Program-made: the position numbers and the translations under genes
Shown here: one piece after another, positions 1-9,121 of the stretch
Numbering within the stretch: position 1 is the stretch's first letter
Layout: every line of letters starts with the position of its first letter
From: Takakia lepidozioides
Lineage: Eukaryota > Streptophyta > Takakiopsida > Takakiales > Takakiaceae
Assembly: GCA_030704615.1 (NCBI GenBank)
Contig: JAKLZA010000251.1
Span: forward strand, 1 to 25,000
Direction of reading: 5' to 3'
Length of the DNA stretch: 25,000 nt
The notes under the pieces: generated by a model
Told to the model about the DNA's origin: nothing
Seen by the model: the letters and a program-made list of their open reading frames with translations, nothing else
The model's database searches: none

Positions 1-1290
1 ATGATGTCCCGTCCCAAGCCCGGTTCCAATGCCGTCGTCTCCCACTCCTGTCCCCAACCCAGTTCCGGTGGTACCATACCCAGTTCCTTGATTCCCAATC
101 CCTGTGTTGTAACCTGCCCCGGTGCCAGTAGTATCTTCATAACCGGTTCCAGTGCTCTGGCCCGTCACGGCATTCTCCACCTTGCCCATGATCCCTTGGT
201 GCTGGCCGTGGGTTCCGTGGTGCCCCACGCCAGTTCCAGTTCCTGAATGCAAATCAATAAATCTAGTGGTCATGGTCGTGGGTTAAATGTGTAACAATGG
301 CACATGAACCAACATGCATTTGTAGAGGTGGTGAAGGTCTGTCGTCTCTAGAGGTAAACGGCATTACAAGAACAAACAACACACGCAGGTGCCAATGGTT
401 GCACATAAGGGATTTGTGAAAAGGAGTAGCAACAGGCCCTGAAGATTAACAAAGCTGAAGAGGAAGCAACATTTCACAGGATAATACGACATGGCAATGA
501 ACTCACCTATAATTTAGGAACAGAAATTGAAGACTGCTCATCCCAGGCCTTAGACAACTCAAGCCACTGCTTTAGCTTGTAGTGCCAATATACGACAACC
601 TCTACTCTCATCACGACTTATCACACGGAAGACCATGCAGCAATAGTATAAGGCGTCATTCGAAATTGTCTTGAAAGATCGATATGCGGAATTACCATGC
701 TAACTCTGTAATCATGTTCATACTGCGAACTTTCAGATAACAGAAAAATTTGATATGGTTGTTGAATAAGACCTGTGGTGCCGTAGCCGGTGCCAACGCC
801 GGTCCCTGATCCGTACCCAGCCCCCGTGTTGTAACCAGTCCCGGTGCCAGTTCCATACCCAGTTCCAGTGCCCTGGCCCATCACGGCATTTTCCACCTTG
901 CCCATAATCCCTTGATGCTGACCCGTGGTTCCGTGGTTACCCACGCCGGTTCCAGTTCCGTACGAATCCGTGCCTGCATGCAGATCAAGAAATCTCAGTG
1001 GTTAGGGTCGTGTAAATGTAAGTAGGACATATGCACCGCCATGCACTCTTGGCGTTAGTAAAGTCTGCCTATGGATGTAGACCGACGCCCGCATTAAATA
1101 GCAACAGAGGCGACTTCGGTTATAGATATGAAAAGTGAAGACAAACCAAAGAATGGGTAACAACCGTGTGTGTTTCGTGACTCATGCAAATGGGAGTGTG
1201 AAGTATCGACAAGCCTTGAAAAATAGAAAAAGAAACTTACATTTCACAAGATTGCAATGAACTAATCCATAAATTAGGAACATAACTGCA
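1..1290. repeat. Tandem duplication covering one exon plus intron sequence of the LEA gene
   Basis: Two copies of a roughly 0.73-0.76 kb unit. Exon 3 (up to 242) matches exon 2 (773-973), and the likeness continues into the introns. Bases 241-330 match 972-1050 (shared ATGCARATCAAKAAATCT start, then GGTCGTG..TAAATGT and a CATGCA further on). Bases 457-521 match 1224-1285 (shared ACATTTCACA.G, GCAATGAACT and AATTAGGAACA). Small indels make the offset vary between 731 and about 765. Intron homology shows genomic duplication rather than gene conversion of exons alone. Copies have diverged clearly, so the event is not recent. Confidence 0.8.
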
Positions 1291-1476
1291 AATGCTCCTA
1301 TTGCGGGAGATCTACCACAACAGTCGACATGTTTGGTAAATGATACCTGTCGTGTCGTAGCCGGTGCCAGTGCCAGTGCCAGTCCCGGTACCAGCGGTGT
1401 TGTGATGGTGCCCCATCCCCAGCACATTCTTCACCTTGTCAGTCATGCTTGGCTTCCCGTACCCTCCTCCCTCCAT
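1..1476 (-). CDS. Gly/Thr-rich dehydrin-like LEA protein, 5' part (three exons, runs off left edge)
   Basis: Probably a hydrophilic, disordered desiccation/stress protein of the dehydrin or LEA type; the family call is inference. Exons read on the minus strand: 1347-1476 (ATG at 1474-1476), 773-973, and 242 down past base 1. Introns are 974-1346 and 243-772, both GT..AG and both phase 1, so the exons join in one open frame of 190 complete codons so far with no stop. The protein alternates GTGTGYG-type Gly/Thr/Tyr runs with a short amphipathic motif: SMTDKVKNVLG in exon 1, GIMGKVENAVMG in exon 2, GIMGKVENAVTG in exon 3. These resemble a degenerate dehydrin K-segment (consensus EKKGIMDKIKEKLPG). 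A His cluster (GHHHN) follows the first. No signal peptide or membrane segment is visible. Exon 2 is 201 nt, symmetric, and closely repeated by exon 3. The C-terminus is outside the window. It could instead be an unclassified Gly-rich protein. Confidence 0.72.
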
Positions 1477-1690
1477 CGCTACAATAATCTCAGTACTCAA
1501 CAACTACACCTCCCGAGTCCCCGCACCAACAATGCACTGAACCTTCTTCACAGAAAGCTTCACAACAAGCTTCAACTACTTAAAAGCTGCAATACACCTC
1601 AAGACTGATCGAAGGACTCACAACAACACAGCAAATTGACTTCAGCAAAGTAGGTCTCGAAATCCAAAGAGATAATCCGCAGCGGTGTGA
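1477..1690 (-). other. Probable 5' UTR of the LEA gene
   Basis: Lies between the TATA box and the ATG at 1476. It is moderately A/T- and CT-rich. An upstream in-frame ATG at 1501-1503 (MLSTEIIVA then MEGGGYG) could be an alternative start; I prefer 1476 because the MEGGGYGK.. start fits the composition of the rest. The transcription start near 1680-1690 is inferred from TATA spacing only. Confidence 0.45.
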
Positions 1691-1710
1691 TGAGGGCAGG
1701 CGGGCCTACC

Positions 1711-1720
1711 GTTATATACG
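1711..1720 (-). promoter_or_regulatory. TATA box of the LEA gene
   Basis: The minus strand reads CGTATATAAC, a strong plant TATA element about 235 bp upstream of the chosen ATG. A palindromic ACGT-core site, GACGTC, lies further upstream at 1952-1957 and could be a bZIP site, but a single copy is weak evidence for ABA control. Confidence 0.6.
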
Positions 1721-2480
1721 CGCTCTTGTGTGGGTCACCCCACCCGCATCTATCCGTTTTGTTGTCGCGCTGGCGTTTGCATGCAATGAGGCGCTGACAT
1801 CTGGCGACGACCAACAATGATTTTGTACTGCATGACCCGGACGAGCGTTGTGGAGGCGCCACCTGGCCACAACAATATCTGGCTATTTCCGTGCAGGTCG
1901 CGATGGCATGGACAAGGGTCGACATCCAATCCACTCATGACCTGGCGCTTCGACGTCCTGCCACATGCTCCACAGCTGGCGCTTCCATAGCAACCAGAGG
2001 CAGATACCGTCAGACTGGACGAACGCGAACGGATCACGACGGACATCCACCGATGGCGTCCAAAAGTCTGACGATGTTGGACGAGGGGTGCGTAGCGCTG
2101 ACGACGATGGATGGACAGCAGAAATCGTTGACGGCAGCGGTCGTCCAAACTATGTTTGGTCGCGATCAGCAGTTGGTTGATAACTATTACGCTCTACTCT
2201 ACGTATTGCGATTTAATTGTGGTAGCCGCCTTGTTCGTGATTTGCTTACTGCTCTTGGAGTACACAGAGATGTATGTCCCCAAAGAGTTGACGGAAGGGG
2301 TGAAAACAAGAGTTGTGCGCACCTCAACAGGAGGGGCAGGAGGAAGAAATTCTCCGAGACAGTACCAGCAAGCTATGAGGTTGATCTCTAAAAACCCCTG
2401 TTGATCGTAGATACTCTTGCATCTGCTGAGAACAAGTGAACGAGGTCGAACTTCACATACACCCAAGCCGTCTCTCGGAG
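1721..2480. other. Upstream/intergenic region, no gene recognised
   Basis: A GC-richer stretch (about 1750-2160) carries open frames on both strands, the longest on the plus strand at 1891-2391 (166 codons) opposed by 1750-2148 on the minus strand. Neither product looks like a known family. Both are rich in Arg, Thr and Asp as expected from GC-rich non-coding DNA, and no splice or promoter context supports them. It is best read as the distal promoter of the LEA gene plus spacer. Confidence 0.5.
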
Positions 2481-2489
2481 AGCTTCATC

Positions 2490-2709
2490 AAACTCGGTTG
2501 CGGTCCCTCACAATCGAAACCCTAAAATATCCACGCAGAGCCGCTCATGATCTCCCATTCCACTTTCATACTATAACAGGTAAGTAGCTTCACTTACTCA
2601 CTATTAAGAGCTCCTACGTTGTGCACTAGGGTTCAAAATCTGTGAGAGGGAGTACATTGAATACAGAGCATTTGTTCACAGTATTTCTCTCATACTCCTT
2701 CGCATGCAG
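2490..2709 (+). promoter_or_regulatory. Putative plus-strand leader: telo-box, non-coding exon and intron
   Basis: A telo-box-like AAACCCTAAA (2517-2526), common in 5' regions of plant housekeeping genes, is followed by a near-perfect splice donor ACAG|GTAAGT (exon end 2579). A fitting acceptor TTCGCATGCAG lies at 2709, giving a 130-nt intron. This looks like the 5' UTR of a plus-strand transcript, perhaps the one that once carried the RHM-like fragment or now carries the PPR frame. No protein-coding continuity was found, so this rests on signals alone. Confidence 0.35.
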
Positions 2710-3079
2710 GGTTCGTATCATTCGGCTTTGTTTTCCTCTTCAGCCTTTCAGCGATCTTCTGGTATTGCTGAGGTTCTGACTGTTGATCCATGGAGTGTAA
2801 AGCTTCTCTACCACAGAGGCCAACAATTACTAGGCAAACTTCTGCACTATATTATCACCCATGCTTCTAGCTGCATCTCGTTGGCTATGGCAGCCAATGT
2901 CTACTCTGATTGTTTCGCCTTCAGTCCCACAACTTCATGGAGATCCAAGACCCTTCCCCAAAGCACTCGGTCTTGGGCCAAATTCAGCCATCACCACCAC
3001 GCTCATGGCACCGAGAAATTCACGACTGCTGCAGATTCCTGCGCCTGTTTGGAACAGGCAGCTGCAAAGAGGGCTTCAT

Positions 3080-3580
3080 ATGCACTTCGCTGCACAAACT
3101 CACGTCGATAACTCGTTTGCCAACATCGCCAACAGCTTCGAGTCCACGAAGAACACGCGCTTGCTGCTGGAGCCTTGCAAAGTGACAAGCATCATCCGCC
3201 GCTTTGTTCTTGTGAGCACAGATGAGGTATGGGTATGCAGAAACTGAGGCCGATGCTAGTGCTGGCAACCACGAGTCGTCCCAGTTGCTTCGCACAAATC
3301 CTGAAGCACTCAGAGGGCCGGAATTCTGCTCATGGCCTATGGCTTGCCCGTCATTAAGGGCAACAAATGGGTAGGGACCTAATCAGTTCCCGAAGAAGCT
3401 TATTCCTGAATTCATTCTTTTAGCCATCATGCAGGGCAAGCCACTCCCGATCCATGGGGACGGCTCTAATATTCGCAGCTATCTGTACTGGGAAAAGGTT
3501 GCCGAAGCATTTGATGCGGTTCTGCACAAGGGGAAGGTTGGTGATGTAGATAAGAGTGGCAAAAACTGTTTGCAATTTAT
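3080..3580 (+). pseudogene. Decayed fragment of RHM/UDP-glucose 4,6-dehydratase (UDP-rhamnose synthesis)
   Basis: Intact family members convert UDP-glucose to UDP-4-keto-6-deoxyglucose in the cytosol for UDP-rhamnose synthesis. Family signatures appear in order but in different frames: HFAAQTHVDNSF from 3083, then STKNTRLLLE and IRRFVLVSTDEV to about 3229; TEADASAGNHESSQLL from 3243 in a shifted frame; then PNQFPKKLIPEFILLA and GKPLPIHGDGSN.RSYLY, to about 3560. The N-terminal NAD-binding GxxGxxG region is missing. The YxxxK catalytic segment (family YSATKAG) is destroyed around 3305-3340, and a TAG sits in frame just before GPNQFP (about 3375). One extra codon (Ile) lies before MQGKPLP. Beyond about 3560 the likeness fades. 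It is a fragment, not a working enzyme; whether it arrived by retroposition, transposon capture or segmental duplication cannot be told. Confidence 0.85.
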
Positions 3581-4242
3581 TCAACTCAGTTTGGGGATAA
3601 CCAACCTGTCGACGATTTTGATGATGGGGGGATGTTTCGGGCGTTCTGGTGCCGCTTTCTTCCTGCTTGGTCTGATGACAGGAATCCTGGTTGCACTAAT
3701 GGGATTCTCCTATCCAAATCTGCATGCTTGGTTTTGGTTCCACTTGGAAATGGGAGCTTCTTGTAGAAAGCTGAGTGTGTTCTGTTGTATGTAATTTTTC
3801 TTTCATTTGTCATGCAGGGTATAAAGGCAGATTATTGGACGTCCTGCTATGACCCACAAGATGCTTTGTCTAAAGCATGGTGGGTTTGCAAAGACAAAGC
3901 TGCAGTGTTCGGTATGCTCAAATTCTATACCTCCCACCCGAATGTTGTGATTAACAATGATTCCATTATCTGCTGTTTAATCTAAGCAATGCATGCGAAG
4001 CTCAGTGATGGCCCCCTGTGAAGGTTTTTTTCAACTGTATCAATAGCATTGATCTCAGATTATGAATAGTTCTGCAGAAAGTCAACTGGCACGTCACATT
4101 TTGTGCAGGTGGGTGGGTTTCCAATTCTTTTATCAGACACCCTGCTTGCTCCGTATCAGAGTGCAGGTAAAGCTATTGGGCTTGTCATATCCTCCACCAT
4201 GGCTCTGGAAGGAAATTAGAGAAACTAGAGGGGCAACGAAGC
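3581..4242 (+). other. Uncharacterised stretch between RHM fragment and PPR frame
   Basis: A good acceptor, TTTGTCATGCAG, ends at 3817 and is followed by an open run beginning GIKADYWTSCYDPQDALSKA and ending at a stop at 3983-3985. I do not recognise this peptide. A second acceptor-like TTTGTGCAG ends near 4109, and a strong Kozak-type CCACCATGG at 4195-4203 opens only a six-codon frame (MALEGN, stop). The region may hold 5' leader exons of the PPR transcript or further gene debris. Confidence 0.4.
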
Positions 4243-4245
4243 CAC

Positions 4246-7200
4246 GTGGACATTCTGGGCACTGGTGAGGATGTTAACAGACTATGTAAGGAGGGATGTT
4301 TGAAAGAGGCATTGAAAATTCTGAAAAATAAAGTGAACCATCAACATACTACAGAACATTCCTGTTCTCTCTTGCATGGGCGTGCCCAGATGAAGTCCCT
4401 CCAAATGGGCAAACAGGTCCACTCATATATGAGCAAGAGTACAGTTCCCTGGGCTTTCACATGGAATACTATCAGCCACTCACAAAGTGTTGTGAGTGCC
4501 CACCAACTCTCTGACAAAATTCTTAAAGAAGACGTCTTCTCATGGAATGCAAAGATTGCAAAGTATGCCACCCAAGGACTTGGGGAAGAAGCGTTCAAAC
4601 TCTTTCGGAAAATGCAGCATGAAGGGATGAAGCCAAACAAGTCCACCTTCATCAGCATCCTAAATGCATGTGCCAGCCCAGCAGCTGTGGAGCAGGGCAT
4701 GTGGGTTCATAACCACATTTATGAGGCAAAATTTGAATCAGACGTCCGTGTGGGGACTGCCCTTGTCAGCATGTATGTCAAATGTGGGAGTTTGGTGAAT
4801 GCTCGAAGAGCATTTGATAATGTGCTTAAGCGAGATGTGATCTTATGGACCGCCATGATCACAGGATATGCTCAGAAAGGTGAGGGTGAAGAGGCATTTG
4901 AATTATTTCGACTGATGCGTCGAGAAGGAGTGGAGCCAAACAAGGTCACTTTTGTTAGCATTCTGAATGCATGTGCTGGACGAACAGCCCTGAAAAAGGG
5001 AAAGTGGGTCCATGCTCATATCATCAAAGCTGGATTGCAGTCAGAAGTACATGTGGGAAATGCACTTATCAGCATGTATGCCAGGTGTGGGAGTGTGGTG
5101 GATGCACGCCAAGAGTTCGACAAAATGCCTGAACAAAATTTGGTCTCATGGAATGCAATGATTGCTGGATATGCTGAGCAAGGGCATGGTGAAGATGCAT
5201 ATGAACTGTTTTTGCAAATGCAACGAGAAGGCTTGAAGCCAAACAAGATCACGTTCATTAGCGTCCTCAATGCATTTTCCATGCCGGCAGCCCTGAAAGA
5301 GGGAAAGCGCGTCCATGGCCAAGTTAACCAATCTGAATTCGCATCCGATGTCTCTGTGGGCAATGCCATTGTTAGCATGTATGCCAGATGTGGAAGTGTG
5401 GTGGAGGCCCTTCAACAGTTTGACAAAATGCCTATGCGAAATGTGGTCTCATGGAATGCAATGATTGCAGGTTGTGCTCAGCAAGGGCAGGGTGAAAAGG
5501 CATTTGAACTCTTACAAAAAATGCAACACGACGGCTTGAAGCCAAACAAGGTTACGTTTATTAGCATCCTCAATGCATGTGCTATCCCAGCAGCTCTGGA
5601 ACAGGGCAAGCGGGTCCATGCCCTCATCAACAAAGCCGGTATTGAGTCAGATGTTCACGTGGGGAACACCCTTGTGAGCATGTACACCAAGTGCGGGAGT
5701 ATCAAGAGAGCACGCCGAGTATTTGATAAAATGGCTGCACGAGATGTGATCTCATGGACTGCAATGGTTGCAGGGTATGCAGAACATGGGCCAAGTGAAG
5801 AGGCATTTGGACTCTTTCAGCAAATGCAACACGAAGCGGTGAAGCCAAACAAGGTCACCTTCCTGAGCATCCTCAATGCATGTACAAGCTCAGTATCCCT
5901 AGAGCATGGCAAGAAGATCCACATCAAGATCATTGAAAATGGGTTGGATTCAGATATTCATGTGGGGAATGCACTCGTCAGCATGTATGCCAAGTGTGGA
6001 AGTGTGGTGGATGCCGGCCAAGTCTTCGACAAAATGTCCAAACGGAATGTGGTCTCCTGGACAGCAATGATCACCGCATATGCTCAGGAAGGGCAAGTGA
6101 AAGAGGCATTTGAGGTCTTTCAGAAAATGCAACGAGAAGGGGTGAAGCCTGATGAGGTCACTTTCACTAGCATCCTTAGTGCCTGTGCCAGCCTAGCCGC
6201 TTTGGACGAGGGCAAGTGGGCCCATGCCAACATCATCAAAGCTGGATTCTTGTCAAATATCTCTGTGGCGAATGCCCTTGTTGATATGTATGCCAAATGT
6301 GGGAGTGTGGTGGATGCACGACGAGTGTTTGACAAGATTCCTCAACGAGATGTTGTCTCATGGACTGCCATGATTACAGGATACGCTCAGAATGGCAATG
6401 GCAAGGAGGTTCTCCAACTCTTTGAGCAGATGAAACAGGAAGGGGTGAAGCCAAATGAGGTCACGTTCATTGGCGTTCTCTCTGCATGCAGCCATATGGG
6501 CCTAGTGGATGAGGGTCGCCATTACTTCCATTCCATGAGTCAAACTCACAATATCACACCAACAGAAAAGCACCATGGCTGCATGGTTGACCTGTTTGGC
6601 CGTGCAGGGCGGTTGACTGATGCAGATAAATTTATCAAGGAAATGTCATGCGAACCAGGCGCTTCAGTGTGGGGGGCTTTGCTTGGTGCCTGCAGAATTC
6701 ACGGCAACGTGGATCTAGCAGAACAAGCTGCAGAATGTATTCTGAAGTTGGAACCAGAAAATTCTGCTGTCTATGTTCTACTATCAAACATATATGCTGC
6801 AGCCAGCAGGTGGGATGCTGTTGCCAAGGTGAGAAAAGTGATGGAGGCGAGAGGTGTTAGAAAGGAGCCAGGGCTCACATGGATCAAGGTCAAGAACAGG
6901 ATACATTCATTTGTTGCAGAAGATAGATCACATCCACGAACAGAGGATATCTATGCTGAGCTGGAGAGGTTGACTAGGCTCATGAAGGATGCAGGATATG
7001 CACTGGACACACGCTATGTATTGCATGATGTTGACCAGCAGTTGAAGGAAGTGTCCCTCTGCCATCACAGTGAAAAGTTGGCCATTGCTTTCGGGCTCAT
7101 AAGCACGCCCGCTGGGACACCTATCTGCATTGTCAAAAACCTTCGTGTATGTGTTGATTGTCACACTGCCAGTAAGTTCATCTCCAAAATTGTTGGACGA

Positions 7201-7275
7201 GAGATTGTTGCAAGGGATGCCAACCGCTTTCATCGTTTCAAGAACGGGGTGTGTTCTTGTGGGGATTACTGGTGA
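4246..7275 (+). CDS. PLS-class pentatricopeptide repeat protein with E and DYW domains (organelle C-to-U RNA editing factor)
   Basis: Such proteins bind one organelle transcript and deaminate a specific C. The frame is open for 1009 codons and ends in TGA directly followed by TAA. A degenerate first repeat (residues ~30-96) precedes seven P-L-S triplets whose P motifs start at residues 97, 198, 299, 400, 501, 602 and 703, an exact 101-residue period. A final L/S pair, then E motifs (from ~806), the PG box (KEPGLTWIKV, ~873) and a DYW deaminase follow: zinc/catalytic H941-S-E943, C969-V-D-C972, and the terminus CSCGDYW. All key residues are present. There is no intron. The 5' end is unresolved: the listed start is a GTG; the frame is open upstream only to 4171 and has no ATG before codon 49 (4390). 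Residues 1-48 still look PPR-like (LCKEGCLKEALKIL), so an upstream exon or 5' truncation is likely. No transit peptide is visible. Confidence 0.9.
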   Translation: MDILGTGEDVNRLCKEGCLKEALKILKNKVNHQHTTEHSCSLLHGRAQMKSLQMGKQVHSYMSKSTVPWAFTWNTISHSQSVVSAHQLSDKILKEDVFSWNAKIAKYATQGLGEEAFKLFRKMQHEGMKPNKSTFISILNACASPAAVEQGMWVHNHIYEAKFESDVRVGTALVSMYVKCGSLVNARRAFDNVLKRDVILWTAMITGYAQKGEGEEAFELFRLMRREGVEPNKVTFVSILNACAGRTALKKGKWVHAHIIKAGLQSEVHVGNALISMYARCGSVVDARQEFDKMPEQNLVSWNAMIAGYAEQGHGEDAYELFLQMQREGLKPNKITFISVLNAFSMPAALKEGKRVHGQVNQSEFASDVSVGNAIVSMYARCGSVVEALQQFDKMPMRNVVSWNAMIAGCAQQGQGEKAFELLQKMQHDGLKPNKVTFISILNACAIPAALEQGKRVHALINKAGIESDVHVGNTLVSMYTKCGSIKRARRVFDKMAARDVISWTAMVAGYAEHGPSEEAFGLFQQMQHEAVKPNKVTFLSILNACTSSVSLEHGKKIHIKIIENGLDSDIHVGNALVSMYAKCGSVVDAGQVFDKMSKRNVVSWTAMITAYAQEGQVKEAFEVFQKMQREGVKPDEVTFTSILSACASLAALDEGKWAHANIIKAGFLSNISVANALVDMYAKCGSVVDARRVFDKIPQRDVVSWTAMITGYAQNGNGKEVLQLFEQMKQEGVKPNEVTFIGVLSACSHMGLVDEGRHYFHSMSQTHNITPTEKHHGCMVDLFGRAGRLTDADKFIKEMSCEPGASVWGALLGACRIHGNVDLAEQAAECILKLEPENSAVYVLLSNIYAAASRWDAVAKVRKVMEARGVRKEPGLTWIKVKNRIHSFVAEDRSHPRTEDIYAELERLTRLMKDAGYALDTRYVLHDVDQQLKEVSLCHHSEKLAIAFGLISTPAGTPICIVKNLRVCVDCHTASKFISKIVGREIVARDANRFHRFKNGVCSCGDYW

Positions 7276-9121
7276 TAAGAAGTGAAACTAAGTCACAACT
7301 ATGAACTTCCTAAGTGTCGGTGCCAAGATCATTCTCTGCTGCAGTCTGACTCCAGTCTGATTTCCCCTTCAAGGTACCTGCCATGTCCGTTTCTCGTGGG
7401 CAAAGGTTTTTCTCTCTCCCTCTCTAGAGCGAGCCTTGGCACCCACCTACAATGCCCTCTGCCTGTCTCTGCCCTGTCTGACCAGGTGTGGGGTCTGGTG
7501 ACACAGCTATGTCAAGAAACTCTCTATGCTGGCATGGTACAACTGTAAGGTAGTGAGGTGCAGTACTGGTTTGTACTTCATGCCTTCTAGCCAGCATACA
7601 AGGCAACACACTTCATGCATGGGTTAGCATAGATCAAGCCACTTTGCCCGTTAGAGGCCTCATGCAGATGCAAGCAAGGAATGGATTTTGAAAGCATCAA
7701 ATAGGAATGTGAGACAGACACTGCTCCAATATGGGACAGGATCCCACCAGGGCACTGAAGCCTCTGACAGCATGAAAGAAGAAGGTTTCTGTGAAGCCCT
7801 TGCATATCAAACAACTTCTTCGAGATAGGAAGAGAAATGGACCATCTGTCAGCCATGAATGACACTCTGTTTCGTGTGAGGAGACAGTCATGCAAGCTCT
7901 ACTGTAACTTTGGGCATGGTGATTCATAAACCCATCACAGTCTCCAGGAATATGCCCCCAAGAGGCTGTCATAGCCCTTCTTCCTAGAGCATTCTTTATT
8001 GAACTGTACTTCCGTGCTCATCATGCCACTCTAACCCACGAGATGAGTGATGCTTGTTTTTCAGTGACACCTGGCTTGTGGGAACCATGGTCGCACTTTG
8101 GTGCTTAAACACAACTACCTTCTTGGAAGGGTATGAAACCAGGCAATACAAGTATAATGGGCTAAAAAATTGGTACAGTTAAGTCCTGGTTATCATAATG
8201 CTAGGTAACTGCAATGAGCGACTTCAATATATCCTCTGTGCAAGAGCAACAGCAGTCTGTATCTTTTATTTCTCAAATGTTTCCAAAGTGCAACCAAGTT
8301 TGTGGCCAAAAGATAACAGACAGCACAGCCTCTCCCTCATGAAGAGAAAAACCTTGTGTGGGACATGCTTAGAACCCTCCAATACAGAATGACGATGGTA
8401 GGTCCTATATTTTGCTTAAACCTCTCCCTCTCTGTGGTGGTGGTGATGATCCCAGATGCCAGATCCCAGACTAATTTGTGTTTTGGATAGGGTAAGTAAA
8501 GGCCATTCTAAAACAGGCGGACTTGGTAGATATGATGAAACCAAGCCGATAGGACATTCTAGTTCAGCATTTAAGAGCCTATCAGAATGCCTATGTTCAC
8601 ATTACCGAACAATGAATCAAGGGATGGATACTGGCAATCTGTCAATTTTGTGCATAAGAAAGGGCATTCATAGCCTCTGACTATGGCGTCCTGACATAGG
8701 ACCCCAAATGCAGCCAAAAGATTGTCAATTCTTATGACAATTAATTGGAGAGAAACCTGAATACGAATTAAGTGGATCTAACATTGCACTCGTCTTGTTT
8801 GTGCTTCTTCTTGTGAAGAAAGAGCAGCACAATCCTTGATCATCTGAAGGCTTTGAGGAACTTGATCACAACAAAGCAAGACCTCATCAACTTTTCAATA
8901 GATTTCCTTCCCTCCCAATGTAACTCTGACTACCTCCTAAACTTGAAGCTTGCACTGGATACAGCTCCTTTAACCCTTGAAATATTTGCATGGTTCCTGT
9001 TGAAAGGGGCCCCAAAAGTGCAATGTTGAAGCTAACAGGACCCCTCCATCGGAAGCTGAACCCCTCGCTCAAGGCGCGTGAGCGCAGTAACATGCACGAT
9101 GGTGGAGAATTGTCTAAGACT
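7276..9121. other. Intergenic region between convergent PPR and DUF1818 genes
   Basis: Contains the 3' UTR of the plus-strand PPR gene and, at its right side, the 3' UTR of the minus-strand DUF1818 gene. A CT-rich microsatellite-like patch lies at 7407-7430. Open frames here are under about 105 codons with no recognisable family, and no RNA gene was seen. Confidence 0.6.

Noticed and set aside
1-246. Plus-strand open frame of 81 codons
   Set aside because: It is the antisense of LEA exon 3; the minus strand has the spliced, compositionally coherent protein.
1891-2391. 166-codon plus-strand open frame
   Set aside because: GC-rich DNA open on both strands at once, with no recognisable motif, splice context or promoter.
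2704-3111. 135-codon plus-strand frame overlapping the RHM fragment
   Set aside because: It runs out of frame with the RHM homology (HFAAQTHVDNSF is in another frame) and has a random-looking composition.
3820-3985. Peptide GIKADYWTSCYDPQ.. considered as a GH18 chitinase or mannosidase fragment
   Set aside because: Only the words GIK and YW fit; no catalytic motif is visible, so no family was assigned.
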